Shown piece by piece: positions 37,172-47,719 of a stretch of DNA of 64,000 nt (position 1 is its first letter; each line of letters begins with the position of its first letter). Origin of the DNA: Saccharospirillum sp. (lineage in GTDB: Bacteria > Pseudomonadota > Gammaproteobacteria > Pseudomonadales > Natronospirillaceae); contig JAIUML010000012.1 of assembly GCA_022565595.1 (NCBI GenBank), positions 1-64,000 on the forward strand, in the 5' to 3' direction. Below the pieces are notes generated by a model. It searched no databases. It saw only the letters and a list, made by a program, of their open reading frames with translations, and had not been told where the DNA came from. The translations under genes were made by a program, and so were the position numbers.

Positions 37172-37927
37172 TCAGGAAGTCACTCTCTGTTCCAACTGCT
37201 CGTCAGTCCGACCAAAGCGACGCACCCGGCCTGCATAACTGGCAAAAGCCTGCTGCAAGGAGGTCTGATCAAAATCTGGCCAGAACTGGTCGGTAAAATA
37301 GAACTCTGTATAAGCAAACTGCCAAAGCAGGAAGTTCGAGATGCGTTGTTCACCGGCGGTGCGAATGCACAGATCTGGCGGTGGCAGGTCACCGCTGGCC
37401 ACGCGGGATTGCATGGCCGCTTCGGTGATCTGATCGGGCGTTAACAGTCCTTCGGCAACATCTCGCGCCAGGCTGCGAGCGGCCTGGGTAATGTCCCAGT
37501 GCCCACCATAGTTGGCCGCAATCACCAGAGTCATGCCGGTATTGTTTGCCGTCAGCGCCTCGCCGTCGGCAATGGCCGCCTGTATTGCCGAGCTGAAACC
37601 GGACTTGTCGCCGATGATGCGCAAGCGCAAATTGTTTTTATGCAACTTGCGCACTTCTCTGTTCAAGGCGAGCAGAAAAAGCTCCATTAGAGCGTTGACT
37701 TCGTCGCGTGGGCGGCGCCAATTTTCCGAACTGAAGGCGTAAAGTGTCAGAACTTCAACGCCCGCACGCGCGCAGTTTTCTACCACGGACCTTACGGCGT
37801 TCAGCCCTGCCTTGTGGCCTGAAATACCACCCAGCAGACGCTTTTTCGCCCAACGGTTATTACCGTCCATGATTATGGCCAGGTGGCGGGGAATCTTTGT
37901 ACTTCCCTCTTGGCTGGCTGCGGTCAT
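37172..37927 (-). CDS. uppS: Undecaprenyl diphosphate synthase
   Basis: Cis-prenyltransferase giving C55-PP, the carrier lipid for peptidoglycan and O-antigen. Motifs are [16 protein letters not shown] (diphosphate-binding Asp), [13 protein letters not shown], and [23 protein letters not shown] placed the start at the ATG at 37927 (251 residues), close to the E. coli length of 253. In-frame starts at 37963 (ATG) and 37984 (GTG) cannot be excluded because none has a strong ribosome site. It lies between frr and cdsA. Confidence 0.93.
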   Translation of the reverse strand: MTAASQEGSTKIPRHLAIIMDGNNRWAKKRLLGGISGHKAGLNAVRSVVENCARAGVEVLTLYAFSSENWRRPRDEVNALMELFLLALNREVRKLHKNNLRLRIIGDKSGFSSAIQAAIADGEALTANNTGMTLVIAANYGGHWDITQAARSLARDVAEGLLTPDQITEAAMQSRVASGDLPPPDLCIRTAGEQRISNFLLWQFAYTEFYFTDQFWPDFDQTSLQQAFASYAGRVRRFGRTDEQLEQRVTS

Positions 37928-38099
37928 AAGCGATCCAATAATTTCATTACTGATGTATGGCATCCATGCCAGAGACTCTGACACGATGAGCGACTCACAT
38001 CACCCGACTGACGACCCCTTTGCTCAATGATTCAGCAAAGAAACTTAAAAGCACAGGACCTGAATCGTCAGCCCAGGCAACGACGACCTGGCTGCTTCG

Positions 38100-38657
38100 T
38101 TAAACGGTCAGCAGTTCTTTTTCTTTGGATTCCAGGTGCTCTTCAACTTTGGCAATGGCCTTGTCTGTCAGTTTCTGCACATCGTCCTCAGCGCGACGGC
38201 CTTCATCTTCAGACAGTTCTTTTTCCTTGACCAGTTCCTTGATGGTGTCGTTGGCATCGCGACGACCACTGCGTATGGATACCCGGGCTTTTTCCGCCTC
38301 TGAGCGGGCAACCTTGATCATTTCCTTGCGTGACTCTTCTGTCAAGGCCGGCATGACCACTCGAATTTTTTCACCCGAAGTAGCCGGGTTCAAGCCCAGA
38401 TCGGCCTTCATGATGGCGCGTTCAATGTCAGGGATCAGGTTTCTTTCCCAGGGCACTATGGCAAGCGTCCGGCCATCTTCAACGTTAATGTTGGCAACCT
38501 GCTTTAACTGGGTATCTGAACCATAATAATTGACCATGACGCTGTCCAGAATGGACGGGTTGGCGCGTCCGGTACGAATCTTGTTGAACCCTTCGTCCAG
38601 GGCGGCAATGGCCCTGCGGTTATGGGCCTCAACTTCTTGCTTGATCTCTTCTATCAT
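38100..38657 (-). CDS. frr: Ribosome recycling factor
   Basis: Splits post-termination ribosomes together with EF-G. The 185 residues begin [19 protein letters not shown], contain [17 protein letters not shown] and [20 protein letters not shown], and end in the two long helices of RRF. The ATG overlaps the pyrH stop (38654-38657). Confidence 0.98.
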   Translation of the reverse strand: MIEEIKQEVEAHNRRAIAALDEGFNKIRTGRANPSILDSVMVNYYGSDTQLKQVANINVEDGRTLAIVPWERNLIPDIERAIMKADLGLNPATSGEKIRVVMPALTEESRKEMIKVARSEAEKARVSIRSGRRDANDTIKELVKEKELSEDEGRRAEDDVQKLTDKAIAKVEEHLESKEKELLTV

Positions 38658-39394
38658 GCCTTTGCATCCTCAACCATCAGCGTGCCTTCCTCTCCGCCAA
38701 CCATCAGCGACAGTAACGCACCTGGCTTATTCATGTTAAATACTCTCACCGGCATATTATGGTCGCGTACCAGACAAACGGCTGTCAGATCCATAACGCC
38801 GAGCTGCTTTTCAAGCGCCTCATCATACGATAAACGGTCATACTTTACCGCATCCGGATTCGTTCTCGGGTCATCATTGTAGACGCCATCGACATTCGTT
38901 GCTTTCAACACCACATCGGCTTCCACTTCGATGCCACGCAGACAAGCGGCTGAATCCGTCGTAAAAAACGGATTCCCGGTGCCCGCGGCGAACACGACCA
39001 CATCACCTTGCGTCAGGTAACGAATGGCACTGCGACGATCGTAATGCTCGACAATACCCGACATCGGAATGGCTGACATGACGCGACTGCGAATGTTGGA
39101 ACGCTCGAGAGCATCGCGCATGGCCAGAGAGTTCATTACAGTCGCCAACATGCCCATATGATCCCCGGTCACCCGATCAAGCCCGGCTTCGTTCAATGCC
39201 TTGCCGCGAAACAGGTTACCACCGCCGATGACCAGCCCCACCTGTACGCCAATACCCACCAATTGACCAATTTCCAGTGCCATACGATCCAGCACTCGAG
39301 GATCAATACCAAACCCCTGCTCACCAGAAAGGGCTTCCCCGCTCAGTTTGAGCAAGATACGCTTGTAACGTGAGTGAGAATCTTTGGTCGGCAT
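38654..39394 (-). CDS. pyrH: Uridylate kinase
   Basis: Phosphorylates UMP to UDP. The 246-residue amino-acid-kinase-fold protein has [33 protein letters not shown], and [21 protein letters not shown] in parts. It is the first gene downstream of the tsf terminators and is coupled to frr by an ATGA overlap. Confidence 0.98.
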   Translation of the reverse strand: MPTKDSHSRYKRILLKLSGEALSGEQGFGIDPRVLDRMALEIGQLVGIGVQVGLVIGGGNLFRGKALNEAGLDRVTGDHMGMLATVMNSLAMRDALERSNIRSRVMSAIPMSGIVEHYDRRSAIRYLTQGDVVVFAAGTGNPFFTTDSAACLRGIEVEADVVLKATNVDGVYNDDPRTNPDAVKYDRLSYDEALEKQLGVMDLTAVCLVRDHNMPVRVFNMNKPGALLSLMVGGEEGTLMVEDAKA

Positions 39395-39447
39395 ATAGGG
39401 GCTCCTGAACAGGCTGACTGAGGGATAACGGGTTCTGCGTATATCGC

Positions 39448-39470
39448 AAAAAGCCCGAGTTTAAAGGGCT
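39448..39470 (-). terminator. Second terminator after tsf
   Basis: On the minus strand AGCCC and GGGCT (39466-39470 with 39452-39456) pair around a 9-nt loop and are followed by a T run. It stands in tandem with the stronger hairpin at 39476-39505, insulating pyrH from rpsB-tsf. Confidence 0.6.
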
Positions 39471-39475
39471 CTCAC

Positions 39476-39505
39476 AAAAAAGGGCAGCGAGGCTGCCCTT
39501 TTTTT
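39476..39505 (-). terminator. Terminator directly after tsf
   Basis: GGGCAGC and GCTGCCC (39482-39488 with 39492-39498) form a 7-bp stem with a 3-nt loop. The minus strand then has a run of six T. It begins 3 bp past the tsf stop. Confidence 0.85.
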
Positions 39506-39507
39506 GA

Positions 39508-40374
39508 TCAGCTGCCTTTGGCGGCAGCGGCGACTTCTGCCGCAAAATCAACTTCTTCTTTCTCGATGCCTTCGCCCACTTCCAGACGAACAAAGCTGAG
39601 CACTTCGGCCCCGGCATTCTTGGCCAGATTAGCGACCTTCACATCGGGATCTTTGACGAAAGGCTGCTCCAGCAAGGAAATCTCGGCAACAAATTTCTTC
39701 AGGCGACCAGCAACCATCTTTTCGATGATTTCGGCGGGCTTGCCTGAGTTCTCAGCCTGAGCGGAGACCACATCACGCTCACGGTCCAGCACGTCCTGCG
39801 GAACCTGCTCGGCAGAGACGAACTGAGGGTTGATGGCTGCAACGTGCATGGCGATATCGCGACCCAGATCTTCGTTGCCACCCTTCATTTCCACAACCAC
39901 GCCGATACGGCCACCGTGGATGTATGCAGCAACGGTCTTACCTTCACCGCCGACAAATACGGCACGGCGTACAGAAATGTTTTCACCAATTTTCTGAACC
40001 AGGGCTTCGCGCTCAGCCTCCAGGCCAGTAGCCATCAGGGCTTCAATGTCGCTCTGCTGCGCTTCAAAGGCAACGTCAGCCACCTTGTTGGCAAAGTTCA
40101 GGAAGTTGTCGTCGCGAGCAACGAAATCGGTCTCACTGTTGACTTCCAGCAACATGGCCAGGCTGTTGTCTTTGGCCTGACGGGTAAGAATAATGCCTTC
40201 AGCGGCTGTACGGCCTGCTTTTTTGGCCGCTTTCAGGCCAGACGATTTACGCAGGTTATCAATGGCCGCTTCGATGTCACCATCGACTTCCACCAGCGCT
40301 TTCTTGCACTCCATCATACCCAGACCGGTGCGCTCGCGCAGTTCTTTGACCTGAGCTGCAGTAATGTTAGCCAT
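39508..40374 (-). CDS. tsf: Elongation factor Ts
   Basis: Nucleotide exchange factor for EF-Tu. The 288 residues start [17 protein letters not shown] and contain [19 protein letters not shown], the conserved [17 protein letters not shown], and [16 protein letters not shown] chose the ATG at 40374 (GAGGA seven bases upstream) over a longer frame to 40434. It is downstream of rpsB with an attenuator-like hairpin between them. Confidence 0.98.
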   Translation of the reverse strand: MANITAAQVKELRERTGLGMMECKKALVEVDGDIEAAIDNLRKSSGLKAAKKAGRTAAEGIILTRQAKDNSLAMLLEVNSETDFVARDDNFLNFANKVADVAFEAQQSDIEALMATGLEAEREALVQKIGENISVRRAVFVGGEGKTVAAYIHGGRIGVVVEMKGGNEDLGRDIAMHVAAINPQFVSAEQVPQDVLDRERDVVSAQAENSGKPAEIIEKMVAGRLKKFVAEISLLEQPFVKDPDVKVANLAKNAGAEVLSFVRLEVGEGIEKEEVDFAAEVAAAAKGS

Positions 40375-40443
40375 GCTCGTTTCCTCAATTAATGCGATTG
40401 AATCAGATGTTAATGTCTGGCCGGAAACCTTCACACTCTTACT

Positions 40444-40465
40444 AAAAAGGGGCCGGAGCCCCTTT
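40444..40465 (-). terminator. Hairpin between rpsB and tsf
   Basis: AAAGGGGC and GCCCCTTT (40446-40453 with 40458-40465) pair around a CGGA-type loop and are followed by TTTTT on the minus strand. It may act as a partial terminator, giving more S2 than EF-Ts mRNA. Confidence 0.75.
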
Positions 40466-40496
40466 GGATTCGAGATACCGACCAGCGCCTGAGATA

Positions 40497-41243
40497 TTAC
40501 TCAGCGGTTTCGTCGGCAGCTTCATCCGCGACTTCTACGAATTCATCGGCTTCAGTGGCGTTGGCCGCTCGGGCCTCCAGAATGGCACTGGCGACTGAGC
40601 CTGCGTAGATTTCTATGGCACGAATGGCGTCATCGTTGCCTGGAATGACGATATCGACACCGTCGGGATCGGAATTGGTATCTACGACACCAATGACAGG
40701 TATGCCCAGCTTGTTGGCTTCCTGAATGGCAATGCGCTCATGGTCGACGTCGATGACAAAAATCGCATCTGGCAGTCCGCCCATGTCTTTGATACCACCG
40801 ATGGTGCGCTCGAGTTTTTCGATCTCGCGCTCGCGCATCAGGCGTTCTTTCTTGGTCAATTGCTCAAAAGTACCGTCGCCACGCTGTGTTTCAAGCTCAC
40901 GCAAACGCTTGATCGACTGGCGGATGGTCTTGTAGTTGGTGAGCATACCGCCCAACCAGCGATGCACGACGTAAGGCATGCCTGCACGCATCGCTTCTTC
41001 GCGAACAATCTTGCTGGCAGAGCGCTTGGTACCAACAAACAGCACCTTGTTCTTCGAGGCAGCCATCTTGCCAACATGCTCCAGCGCCTTGTTCAGGGCC
41101 GGCACAGTGTGCTCAAGATTGATGATGTGAATCTTGTTGCGGGCGCCAAAGATGTATTTACCCATCTTCGGGTTCCAGTAACGGGTCTGGTGACCAAAGT
41201 GTACACCTGCCTTGAGCAGGTCACGCATAGAAACAGTAGCCAT
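40497..41243 (-). CDS. rpsB: 30S ribosomal protein S2
   Basis: The 248-residue S2 protein starts [20 protein letters not shown] and contains [19 protein letters not shown] and [18 protein letters not shown]. The C terminus is acidic. The ATG at 41243 is preceded by GAGG; an upstream in-frame extension to 41336 lacks homology and lies in the leader. The leader from the promoter at 41407-41435 is about 160 nt, long enough to hold an S2-responsive structure. Confidence 0.98.
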   Translation of the reverse strand: MATVSMRDLLKAGVHFGHQTRYWNPKMGKYIFGARNKIHIINLEHTVPALNKALEHVGKMAASKNKVLFVGTKRSASKIVREEAMRAGMPYVVHRWLGGMLTNYKTIRQSIKRLRELETQRGDGTFEQLTKKERLMREREIEKLERTIGGIKDMGGLPDAIFVIDVDHERIAIQEANKLGIPVIGVVDTNSDPDGVDIVIPGNDDAIRAIEIYAGSVASAILEARAANATEADEFVEVADEAADETAE

Positions 41244-41406
41244 AATATCCTCGTTATTCGGGTTAAGCCTCCACACGCCCCATGATCCAACCCCAGAAGA
41301 GCCTTCTGAAGCACCCGGAATCATGTGCCGGCGCATGTGAGAGTTAATGTACTGCCTTCGGGCTCACTCCCGCAGACAGGCTCAGGGTCGTCCCAAAGCG
41401 GCGCGC

Positions 41407-41435
41407 TTTATACCATAAAGCCACACCGAATTCAA
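41407..41435 (-). promoter_or_regulatory. Probable rpsB promoter with GC-rich discriminator
   Basis: On the minus strand TTGAAT (41430-41435) and TATAAA (41407-41412) are separated by 17 bp and followed by GCGCGCC. A GC-rich discriminator is typical of ribosomal promoters under stringent control. Confidence 0.68.
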
Positions 41436-41532
41436 AGCCTGCCTGCTCTTTCCTCGCGCCAGCCAATGCTGCAAGACGCCCGGAAAAGCTTTAGAATACG
41501 CCGCACTCATTCATACCCCATTCGGACTAGGC

Positions 41533-42309
41533 ATGGCTGTTAGCATCAAGACCGCTGAAGAAATCGAAAAAATGCGCATTGCTGGGCGGCTCGCCGCTGA
41601 AGTGCTGGAAATGATTGGCGAACACGTCAAGCCAGGCGTCAGCACGGGTGAGTTGGATCGGATTTGTCACCATTACATAGTCGACACCCAGGGTGGCATA
41701 CCCGCGCCGCTGAACTACGGCAACCCGCCCTTCCCCAAATCCATCTGTACATCGGTGAACCATGTCATCTGCCATGGTATTCCCAGTGATGACAAGATCC
41801 TCAAGAAGGGGGACATTGTTAACATTGATGTGACCGTCATCAAGGACGGCTACCACGGTGATACCAGCAAGATGTACTGCGTTGGCGAGGTGCCCGCGCA
41901 CCTCCAGCGCCTGATCTCGGTCACCCAGGAGTGCCTGTACAAGGGCATAGAACTGGTGCGCCCCGGCACTCGCCTGGGCGATATCGGCCACGTGATCCAG
42001 CAGCATGCCGAGAGCAACTACTACTCGGTGGTTCGGGAGTACTGCGGCCATGGCATTGGTGCTGTCTTTCACGAAGAGCCGCAGGTGTTGCACTACGGCA
42101 AGCCGGGCACCGGGCTTGAGCTCAAGGAGGGCATGACCTTCACCATTGAACCGATGATCAATGCCGGCAAGCCTCAGTCAAAAGTACTGGGAGATCACTG
42201 GACGGTGATCACCAAGGACCGCAAGGCCTCGGCTCAATGGGAGCATACATTGCTGGTCACTCGAGATGGCGTCGAAGTCCTGACCCGACGTCAGGAAGAA
42301 CCCTTCTAA
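41533..42309 (+). CDS. map: Methionine aminopeptidase, type I
   Basis: Removes N-terminal Met from new proteins. The 258 residues carry the dinuclear metal ligands in the usual places: VNIDVTVIKDGYHGDTSKM (two Asp), GHGIGAVFHEEPQVLHYG (His), FTIEPMINAGKP (Glu) and SAQWEHTLLVT (Glu). It is divergent from rpsB, the normal arrangement, and is followed by glnD 51 bp later. Confidence 0.98.
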   Translation: MAVSIKTAEEIEKMRIAGRLAAEVLEMIGEHVKPGVSTGELDRICHHYIVDTQGGIPAPLNYGNPPFPKSICTSVNHVICHGIPSDDKILKKGDIVNIDVTVIKDGYHGDTSKMYCVGEVPAHLQRLISVTQECLYKGIELVRPGTRLGDIGHVIQQHAESNYYSVVREYCGHGIGAVFHEEPQVLHYGKPGTGLELKEGMTFTIEPMINAGKPQSKVLGDHWTVITKDRKASAQWEHTLLVTRDGVEVLTRRQEEPF

Positions 42310-42360
42310 TGCCATTCGCACGCCCACTCTGGCCGATACAATCCAACAGAAGGTAAGCTG

Positions 42361-45048
42361 GTGCGCATGAATCTCAGTGACTATGCCGACAATGCGTTAG
42401 TCGATTACGAAGCCTTGTGCATGGCGTTGCAGAACGGGCCGGCGATACCGGTCCTTAAAAAAGCGCTGAATGGCCTTCGAACCGAGCTGGACCGGCGCTT
42501 CCTATTGGGCGAGCCGGTACGCAACCTGGTGTTTGGGCGCGCCTGGGCCATGGATCAACTGATCCATGCCGCCTGGCAAGGCTTTGACTGGCAACACCCG
42601 GATGACATCGCCCTTATCGCAGTCGGCGGCTACGGCCGTGGTGAGCTGCTGCCCAGATCCGATATCGACTTGCTGCTGCTGTTCTCCGATGAGCTTCACA
42701 TCGAAGCCAATATTGAACCCATTCAGGCGTTTCTGACCCTGATGTGGGACATCAAACTGGAAGTCGGCCACAGTGTACGCACCCTTCAGGCCTGTCAGGA
42801 AGAAGCCAGTAACGACGTCACCGTGACCACCAACTTGATGGAAAGCCGCACCCTGGCAGGCCACAACGCCTTGCGCCTGAAAGCCAGCGCCCTGATCAGC
42901 CCAGCACACATCTGGCCCAGCGATGCCTTCTACAAGGCCAAGTTGAACGAGCAAACGCATCGCCATCAAAAGTACAACGAAACCGAATACAACCTGGAGC
43001 CCAACGTCAAAGCAGGCCCCGGCGGCCTACGCGACATCCAGACCATTACCTGGGTGGCTCGCCGTCATTTTGGCGATACCGACCTCGGCGGCCTGGTCGA
43101 GCGCGGTTTTCTGACCGATGCCGAATACCAGGCCCTGCTGGATGGTCAGGACTACCTCTGGCGCATTCGCTACGCCCTGCATTATTTCAGTGGCCGTGAA
43201 GAAGACCGCTTGCTGTTCGACTTGCAGGAACAGGTCGCTGAGCAATTCGGTTACCAGGACCGTGAAGGGCAGTTGGCGGTCGAGCACCTGATGCAGGATT
43301 ACTTCCGCCAGGTGTTTCGCTTGCGAGCGTTGAACATCATGCTGTTGCAACTGTTCGATGAAGCCATACTCCACGCTGCAGAGGACGACCACCCGGTTCC
43401 CGTCAATTCCCGTTTTCAGGTACGCAATGGCTACATTGAAACGGTGGATGACCAGGTGTTCCAGCGCACCCCATCGGCCTTGATGGAAGTCTTTGTTCTC
43501 TGTGCGCAAACGCCCGAAGTGAAGGGGATTCGTGCGACCACCTTGCGCCAGATACTCGCCAACCGCCACCGAATAGACGGGAGGTTCAGGCAGGATTTAC
43601 GCAATATCACCTTTTTCATGGAGTTGTTGCGCTCACCAGCCGGCGTATCCACCAACCTGATGCGCATGAACCAATATGGCTTGCTGGGCCTCTACTTGCC
43701 GGAATTTGGCCGCATTGTTGGTCAGATGCAATATGACCTCTTTCACGTCTACACCGTCGATGCGCACACCCTGCTGACCATTCGCAACCTGCGTCGCTTT
43801 CGCCACGCCAACAACACCGTCGAGTTTCCCATTGCCACCCGTATTATCCATCAGTTGCCCAAGGTCGAACTGGTGTACATCGCCGCGCTTTACCATGATA
43901 TTGGCAAGGGCCGTGGCAACGACCATTCCGTCGAAGGTGCAGAAGAAGTGCGCCGCTTCGCTCGCCGGCATCGATTGACCGCCTGGGAAACCGATCTGGT
44001 GGTATGGCTGGTTCGCAACCACCTGCTGATGTCGATGACCGCTCAACGTCAGGACATCTCAGACCCGGAGGTGATCAACCACTTCAGTCAAAGAGTAGGC
44101 GACATGCATCGGCTGAATTACCTCTATGTATTGACCGTTGCGGACATCTACGCCACCAACCCCAATCTTTGGAATAGCTGGCGAGCGTCCTTGCTGAAAA
44201 AGCTCTACACCGAATCGCAACGGGCATTACGACGTGGTCTGGAAAACCCGGTCGACAAGGAAGAGCGCATCGAAGAGTACAAGTCGAAGGCTCTGTCCCT
44301 GCTGAAAGAAGATGGCTTCAAGGAAAGCGAGATATTGGCGCTGTGGGACAACCCCGGCGATGACTATTTTCTGCGCGAAAGCCCCGAAAACATTGCCTGG
44401 CACACCCGTGCCATTGCCAACAATGGCTTGAACGTGCCACTGGTGCTGATCAAGGAAACCGACGAGCAAAGCTTTGCCGGTGCCACTCAGATCTTCATCT
44501 ACGCGCCAGACCGCCCGCACCTGTTCGCGGACATAGCTGCCTGCATCGACCAGCTTGAACTGGACATTCAGGACGCCCGCATCATGACGTCTTCATCGTC
44601 GGACTTCAGTCTCGATACCTTCATCGTACTCGACGAGAACGGGCACAGCCTGGGCAATGATTCGGCAAGGTTGCGTGAGGTGCAACGTCGTCTATTGATG
44701 ACGCTGCACAACCCGGAAGAGACGGCAACACCCAACAGACGCCTATCGCGACGCTTGAAGCACTTCAGCATGGCGCCCGAGATTACCATCAGCAACGACC
44801 CACTGAACCAACGCACTGTTGTGGAGGTTATCACCTCCGACCGGCCTGGCTTGTTGGCGGATATGGGCCGGGCGTTCAAGCGTCTCAACCTGAGCCTGCA
44901 AAGTGCGCGCATTTCTACCCTGGGTGAACGCGTTGAGGACGTCTTTTTTCTGGTCGACGACAACAATGAACCTCTGCACGACCCCTTGCGTGTGGCCGAG
45001 CTGCAAAAACACCTGACCGACATCATTTTAGAAGGGCAACCTCAATGA
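42361..45048 (+). CDS. glnD: Bifunctional uridylyltransferase/uridylyl-removing enzyme GlnD
   Basis: Senses glutamine and modifies PII proteins to control nitrogen metabolism. The 895 residues hold a nucleotidyltransferase domain (GGYGRGELLPRSDIDLLLLF), the GlnD linker region, an HD hydrolase domain (AALYHDIGKGRGNDHSVEGA) and two C-terminal ACT domains (IFIYAPDRPHLFADIAACID; VEVITSDRPGLLADMGRAFK). I chose the GTG at 42361 because AAGG lies 7 nt upstream; an ATG two codons later is the alternative. It is coupled to dapC by ATGA. Confidence 0.97.
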   Translation: MRMNLSDYADNALVDYEALCMALQNGPAIPVLKKALNGLRTELDRRFLLGEPVRNLVFGRAWAMDQLIHAAWQGFDWQHPDDIALIAVGGYGRGELLPRSDIDLLLLFSDELHIEANIEPIQAFLTLMWDIKLEVGHSVRTLQACQEEASNDVTVTTNLMESRTLAGHNALRLKASALISPAHIWPSDAFYKAKLNEQTHRHQKYNETEYNLEPNVKAGPGGLRDIQTITWVARRHFGDTDLGGLVERGFLTDAEYQALLDGQDYLWRIRYALHYFSGREEDRLLFDLQEQVAEQFGYQDREGQLAVEHLMQDYFRQVFRLRALNIMLLQLFDEAILHAAEDDHPVPVNSRFQVRNGYIETVDDQVFQRTPSALMEVFVLCAQTPEVKGIRATTLRQILANRHRIDGRFRQDLRNITFFMELLRSPAGVSTNLMRMNQYGLLGLYLPEFGRIVGQMQYDLFHVYTVDAHTLLTIRNLRRFRHANNTVEFPIATRIIHQLPKVELVYIAALYHDIGKGRGNDHSVEGAEEVRRFARRHRLTAWETDLVVWLVRNHLLMSMTAQRQDISDPEVINHFSQRVGDMHRLNYLYVLTVADIYATNPNLWNSWRASLLKKLYTESQRALRRGLENPVDKEERIEEYKSKALSLLKEDGFKESEILALWDNPGDDYFLRESPENIAWHTRAIANNGLNVPLVLIKETDEQSFAGATQIFIYAPDRPHLFADIAACIDQLELDIQDARIMTSSSSDFSLDTFIVLDENGHSLGNDSARLREVQRRLLMTLHNPEETATPNRRLSRRLKHFSMAPEITISNDPLNQRTVVEVITSDRPGLLADMGRAFKRLNLSLQSARISTLGERVEDVFFLVDDNNEPLHDPLRVAELQKHLTDIILEGQPQ

Positions 45049-46232
45049 ACCCCTTAATGGCTCGCCTCAACCCCTACCCCTTTGAAAAACTCAGAGACCT
45101 TACTGAGGGTGTGACACCAGCCGACTTTCCGCCTGTGGCCTGGTCCATTGGCGAACCGAAACATGCCGCTCCGGGTTTTCTGCAACCCACTCTGGCGGAA
45201 CATCTGGGTGGGTTCTCAAACTACCCGACGACAACAGGCTTGCCCGAGTTGCGTCTGGCCATTAGCCAATGGTGCAATCGACGCTTCCAACTGGGTGACA
45301 AGGGCCTCGACGCAGACAAGGCTGTACTGCCGGTAACGGGTACGCGCGAAGCCCTTTTCGCCATTGTCCAGGCCCTGTTTGACGCCCGCTCCAGCAAGCG
45401 CGACGTGTGGATGCCAAACCCCTTTTATCAGATTTATGAAGGGGCCACCCTGCTTGCCGGTGGTGAGCCTCGTTACCTGCCTTGCCTGGTCGAAAACGAC
45501 TATCAACCAGACTACGAAGCGCTCAGCGATGCCGACTGGGACAATTGCCAGATGCTGTTCCTGTGCACTCCTGGTAACCCCTCGGGCACTCCCCTGACGC
45601 TGAACCAACTGACAAGGCTGGTCAACAAGGCCCGTGCGCACAATGTGCTGTTGATCAGTGACGAGTGCTACAGCGAACTCTACCGGGACGAAAACCAGCC
45701 ACCTCCGGGCCTGCTGCAAGCCTGCGCTACTGTATCGCCGGGTGACTTCAGCCAATGCCTGGTGTTTCACAGCCTGAGCAAACGCAGTAATTTGCCAGGA
45801 CTGCGCAGTGGTTTTGTCGCCGGTGATAGTGACCTGATAGCGGAGTTTTTGCGCTATCGGACCTATCATGGTTGCGCCATGCCAATTCCACATCAGCATG
45901 TCTCCATTGCCGCATGGCAGGATGAGCAACACGTCGCCACCAACAGGGCCTTGTACAATCAGAAGTATGAAGCAGTCGAGAGCATTCTGGGTGACAAGAT
46001 ACCAATCCGGATTCCGGCAGCCAGCTTCTACCTCTGGCCCAATCTGGAACGAGACGATGAACAGGTAGCCGTAGATTGGCTGGCCCGAGCCAATATCCGT
46101 GTGCTGCCGGGGCAATATCTGGGCCGTACCATTGATGGGCTGAACCCCGGCTATGGTCATGTGCGCATTGCCCTGGTGGCGGAACTCGAGGCCTGCATCG
46201 ATGCTGCCGAGCGGCTAAGAGCGCTGCTTTAA
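45045..46232 (+). CDS. dapC: Succinyldiaminopimelate aminotransferase DapC
   Basis: PLP-dependent class I aminotransferase, 395 residues. It probably makes N-succinyl-LL-2,6-diaminopimelate in the lysine/peptidoglycan pathway, since dapD follows and the glnD-dapC-dapD order is known in pseudomonads. Motifs are LFLCTPGNPSGTPLTLNQL, ISDECYSELYRDE, and the PLP lysine region HSLSKRSNLPGLRSGF. The start overlaps glnD by 4 bp. Confidence 0.92.
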   Translation: MNPLMARLNPYPFEKLRDLTEGVTPADFPPVAWSIGEPKHAAPGFLQPTLAEHLGGFSNYPTTTGLPELRLAISQWCNRRFQLGDKGLDADKAVLPVTGTREALFAIVQALFDARSSKRDVWMPNPFYQIYEGATLLAGGEPRYLPCLVENDYQPDYEALSDADWDNCQMLFLCTPGNPSGTPLTLNQLTRLVNKARAHNVLLISDECYSELYRDENQPPPGLLQACATVSPGDFSQCLVFHSLSKRSNLPGLRSGFVAGDSDLIAEFLRYRTYHGCAMPIPHQHVSIAAWQDEQHVATNRALYNQKYEAVESILGDKIPIRIPAASFYLWPNLERDDEQVAVDWLARANIRVLPGQYLGRTIDGLNPGYGHVRIALVAELEACIDAAERLRALL

Positions 46233-46283
46233 ACCGAGGCTGCGAACCCAGCAGACTGAACCAACAGCCATAAACGGAAAATC

Positions 46284-46640
46284 ATGATTCAGATATACGG
46301 CATCAAGAATTGCGACACCATCAAGAAAACATTGAACTGGTTCAAACAGCAGGCTGTTCCGTTCGACTTTGTCGACTATAAAAAGTCGCCACCACCAGAG
46401 AGTCTGATCCAGGCTTGGCTGTCTGATGGTGTCGATTGGGAGACACTGATCAACAAGCGTGGTACGACCTGGCGCAAACTGCCTGAGCCTGACAGGGCAG
46501 ACCTGAACCCGGAGCGTGCCGTAGCACTAATGGTAGCCAACCCCTCTCTGATCAAGCGCCCTGTCGTGACCCATAAGGGGCAGATTCTGGTCGGCTACAA
46601 CGAGACTGCCTTTGAAGCATTGATAACACTGGATAATTGA
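46284..46640 (+). CDS. ArsC/Spx-family reductase-like protein (YffB type)
   Basis: A 118-residue thioredoxin-fold protein of the ArsC family. The N terminus MIQIYGIKNCDTIKKTLNW has the single active-site-type Cys10, and the middle has WETLINKRGTTWRKL and KRPVVTHKGQILVGYNE. These are YffB features, a glutathione-dependent reductase-like family of unclear role; arsenate reduction should not be assumed. It lies between dapC and dapD, where YffB genes often occur. Confidence 0.88.
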   Translation: MIQIYGIKNCDTIKKTLNWFKQQAVPFDFVDYKKSPPPESLIQAWLSDGVDWETLINKRGTTWRKLPEPDRADLNPERAVALMVANPSLIKRPVVTHKGQILVGYNETAFEALITLDN

Positions 46641-46672
46641 CCGTCTTACGCGAACCATATGAGGAAGCAACC

Positions 46673-47704
46673 ATGAGTTATTTTGCCCTGGCCATCGGCA
46701 CGGCAAGTCGCAACAAGGAAGGCAAGATCATCGAAGCCTGGTACCCGGAGCCCCTGCTGAACCCTTCTGATGACCTGATGACAGGCATAGACGAGGTCAT
46801 CAAACTCAAGGGTGGCAATGAAGTCTTTGTACTGGAAAAAAGCCAGATGAACCCTCTGGCAGGCCACCTTGCCGCTGCAGGCCATAAACTCAGCGCCGAA
46901 TTCTGTCGTGCTGCCGAAAGCAGCCACCAGACGCTGCTCATGGTCGCCCTGGAGAGCGACAGTGCACCGAGCAGCGTTGCAGAAGGCTTTTTAAAGCTGC
47001 ACCTGATTTCTCACCGACGGGTGAAGCCACACGGTTGCAGCCTGGATGGGCTCTTTGGCTTGTTACACAACATTGCCTGGACCAACGAAGGCCCGATCGA
47101 CCTTCCCGAACTGGCGGAACGTCAAATAGAGGCACGCCTAAGTGGCCGCACCCTGTCTGTCGACTGTGTTGACAAATTCCCGAAAATGGCCGATTACGTA
47201 GTACCCTCTGGTGTTCGCCTGGCCGATACCGCACGGGTCCGCCTCGGCGCCCACATTGGTGAGGGCACAACGGTCATGCACGAAGGTTTCGTCAACTTCA
47301 ATGCGGGAACCGATGCCGTCTCCATGGTTGAAGGCCGTATCTCCGCAGGCGTCATGGTGGGCGATGGCTCCGATGTCGGCGGCGGCTCGTCCATCATGGG
47401 CACTCTGTCAGGCGGCGGTAAGGTCGTGGTCTCGCTGGGCAAGAACTGCCTGCTGGGCGCCAACAGTGGCGTCGGTATTCCGCTGGGGGACAATTGCACC
47501 GTTGAGGCTGGCCTCTACATTACTGCTGGCACCAAGGTGACCTTGCTGGATGACAACAAACAGGCAGTGAAGACGGTGAAAGCGCGGGATCTGGCAGGCC
47601 AGGCTGGTTTGCTGTTCTGGCGCAATGCCGAGACGGGTCGAGTGGAATGTTTGACCAACAAGGCGGCCGTTGAGTTGAACCGTGAGTTGCATAGTAATAA
47701 TTGA
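46673..47704 (+). CDS. dapD: 2,3,4,5-tetrahydropyridine-2,6-dicarboxylate N-succinyltransferase DapD
   Basis: Succinylates tetrahydrodipicolinate in the lysine/diaminopimelate pathway. At 343 residues it is the long Pseudomonas-type DapD, with an N-terminal extension and a C-terminal hexapeptide beta helix (VRLGAHIGEGTTVMHEGFVN, SDVGGGSSIMGTLSGGG, LLGANSGVGIPLGDNCTVEA). The ATG at 46673 has GAGGA upstream; a start at 46637 overlapping the previous gene is less likely. A nested inverted repeat follows the stop. Confidence 0.97.
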   Translation: MSYFALAIGTASRNKEGKIIEAWYPEPLLNPSDDLMTGIDEVIKLKGGNEVFVLEKSQMNPLAGHLAAAGHKLSAEFCRAAESSHQTLLMVALESDSAPSSVAEGFLKLHLISHRRVKPHGCSLDGLFGLLHNIAWTNEGPIDLPELAERQIEARLSGRTLSVDCVDKFPKMADYVVPSGVRLADTARVRLGAHIGEGTTVMHEGFVNFNAGTDAVSMVEGRISAGVMVGDGSDVGGGSSIMGTLSGGGKVVVSLGKNCLLGANSGVGIPLGDNCTVEAGLYITAGTKVTLLDDNKQAVKTVKARDLAGQAGLLFWRNAETGRVECLTNKAAVELNRELHSNN

Positions 47705-47719
47705 GGTCCCTTATCCGGG

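Noticed and set aside
45216..46160. 314-codon minus-strand frame opposite dapC
   Set aside because: Antisense shadow created by codon bias; the plus strand encodes a clear aminotransferase.
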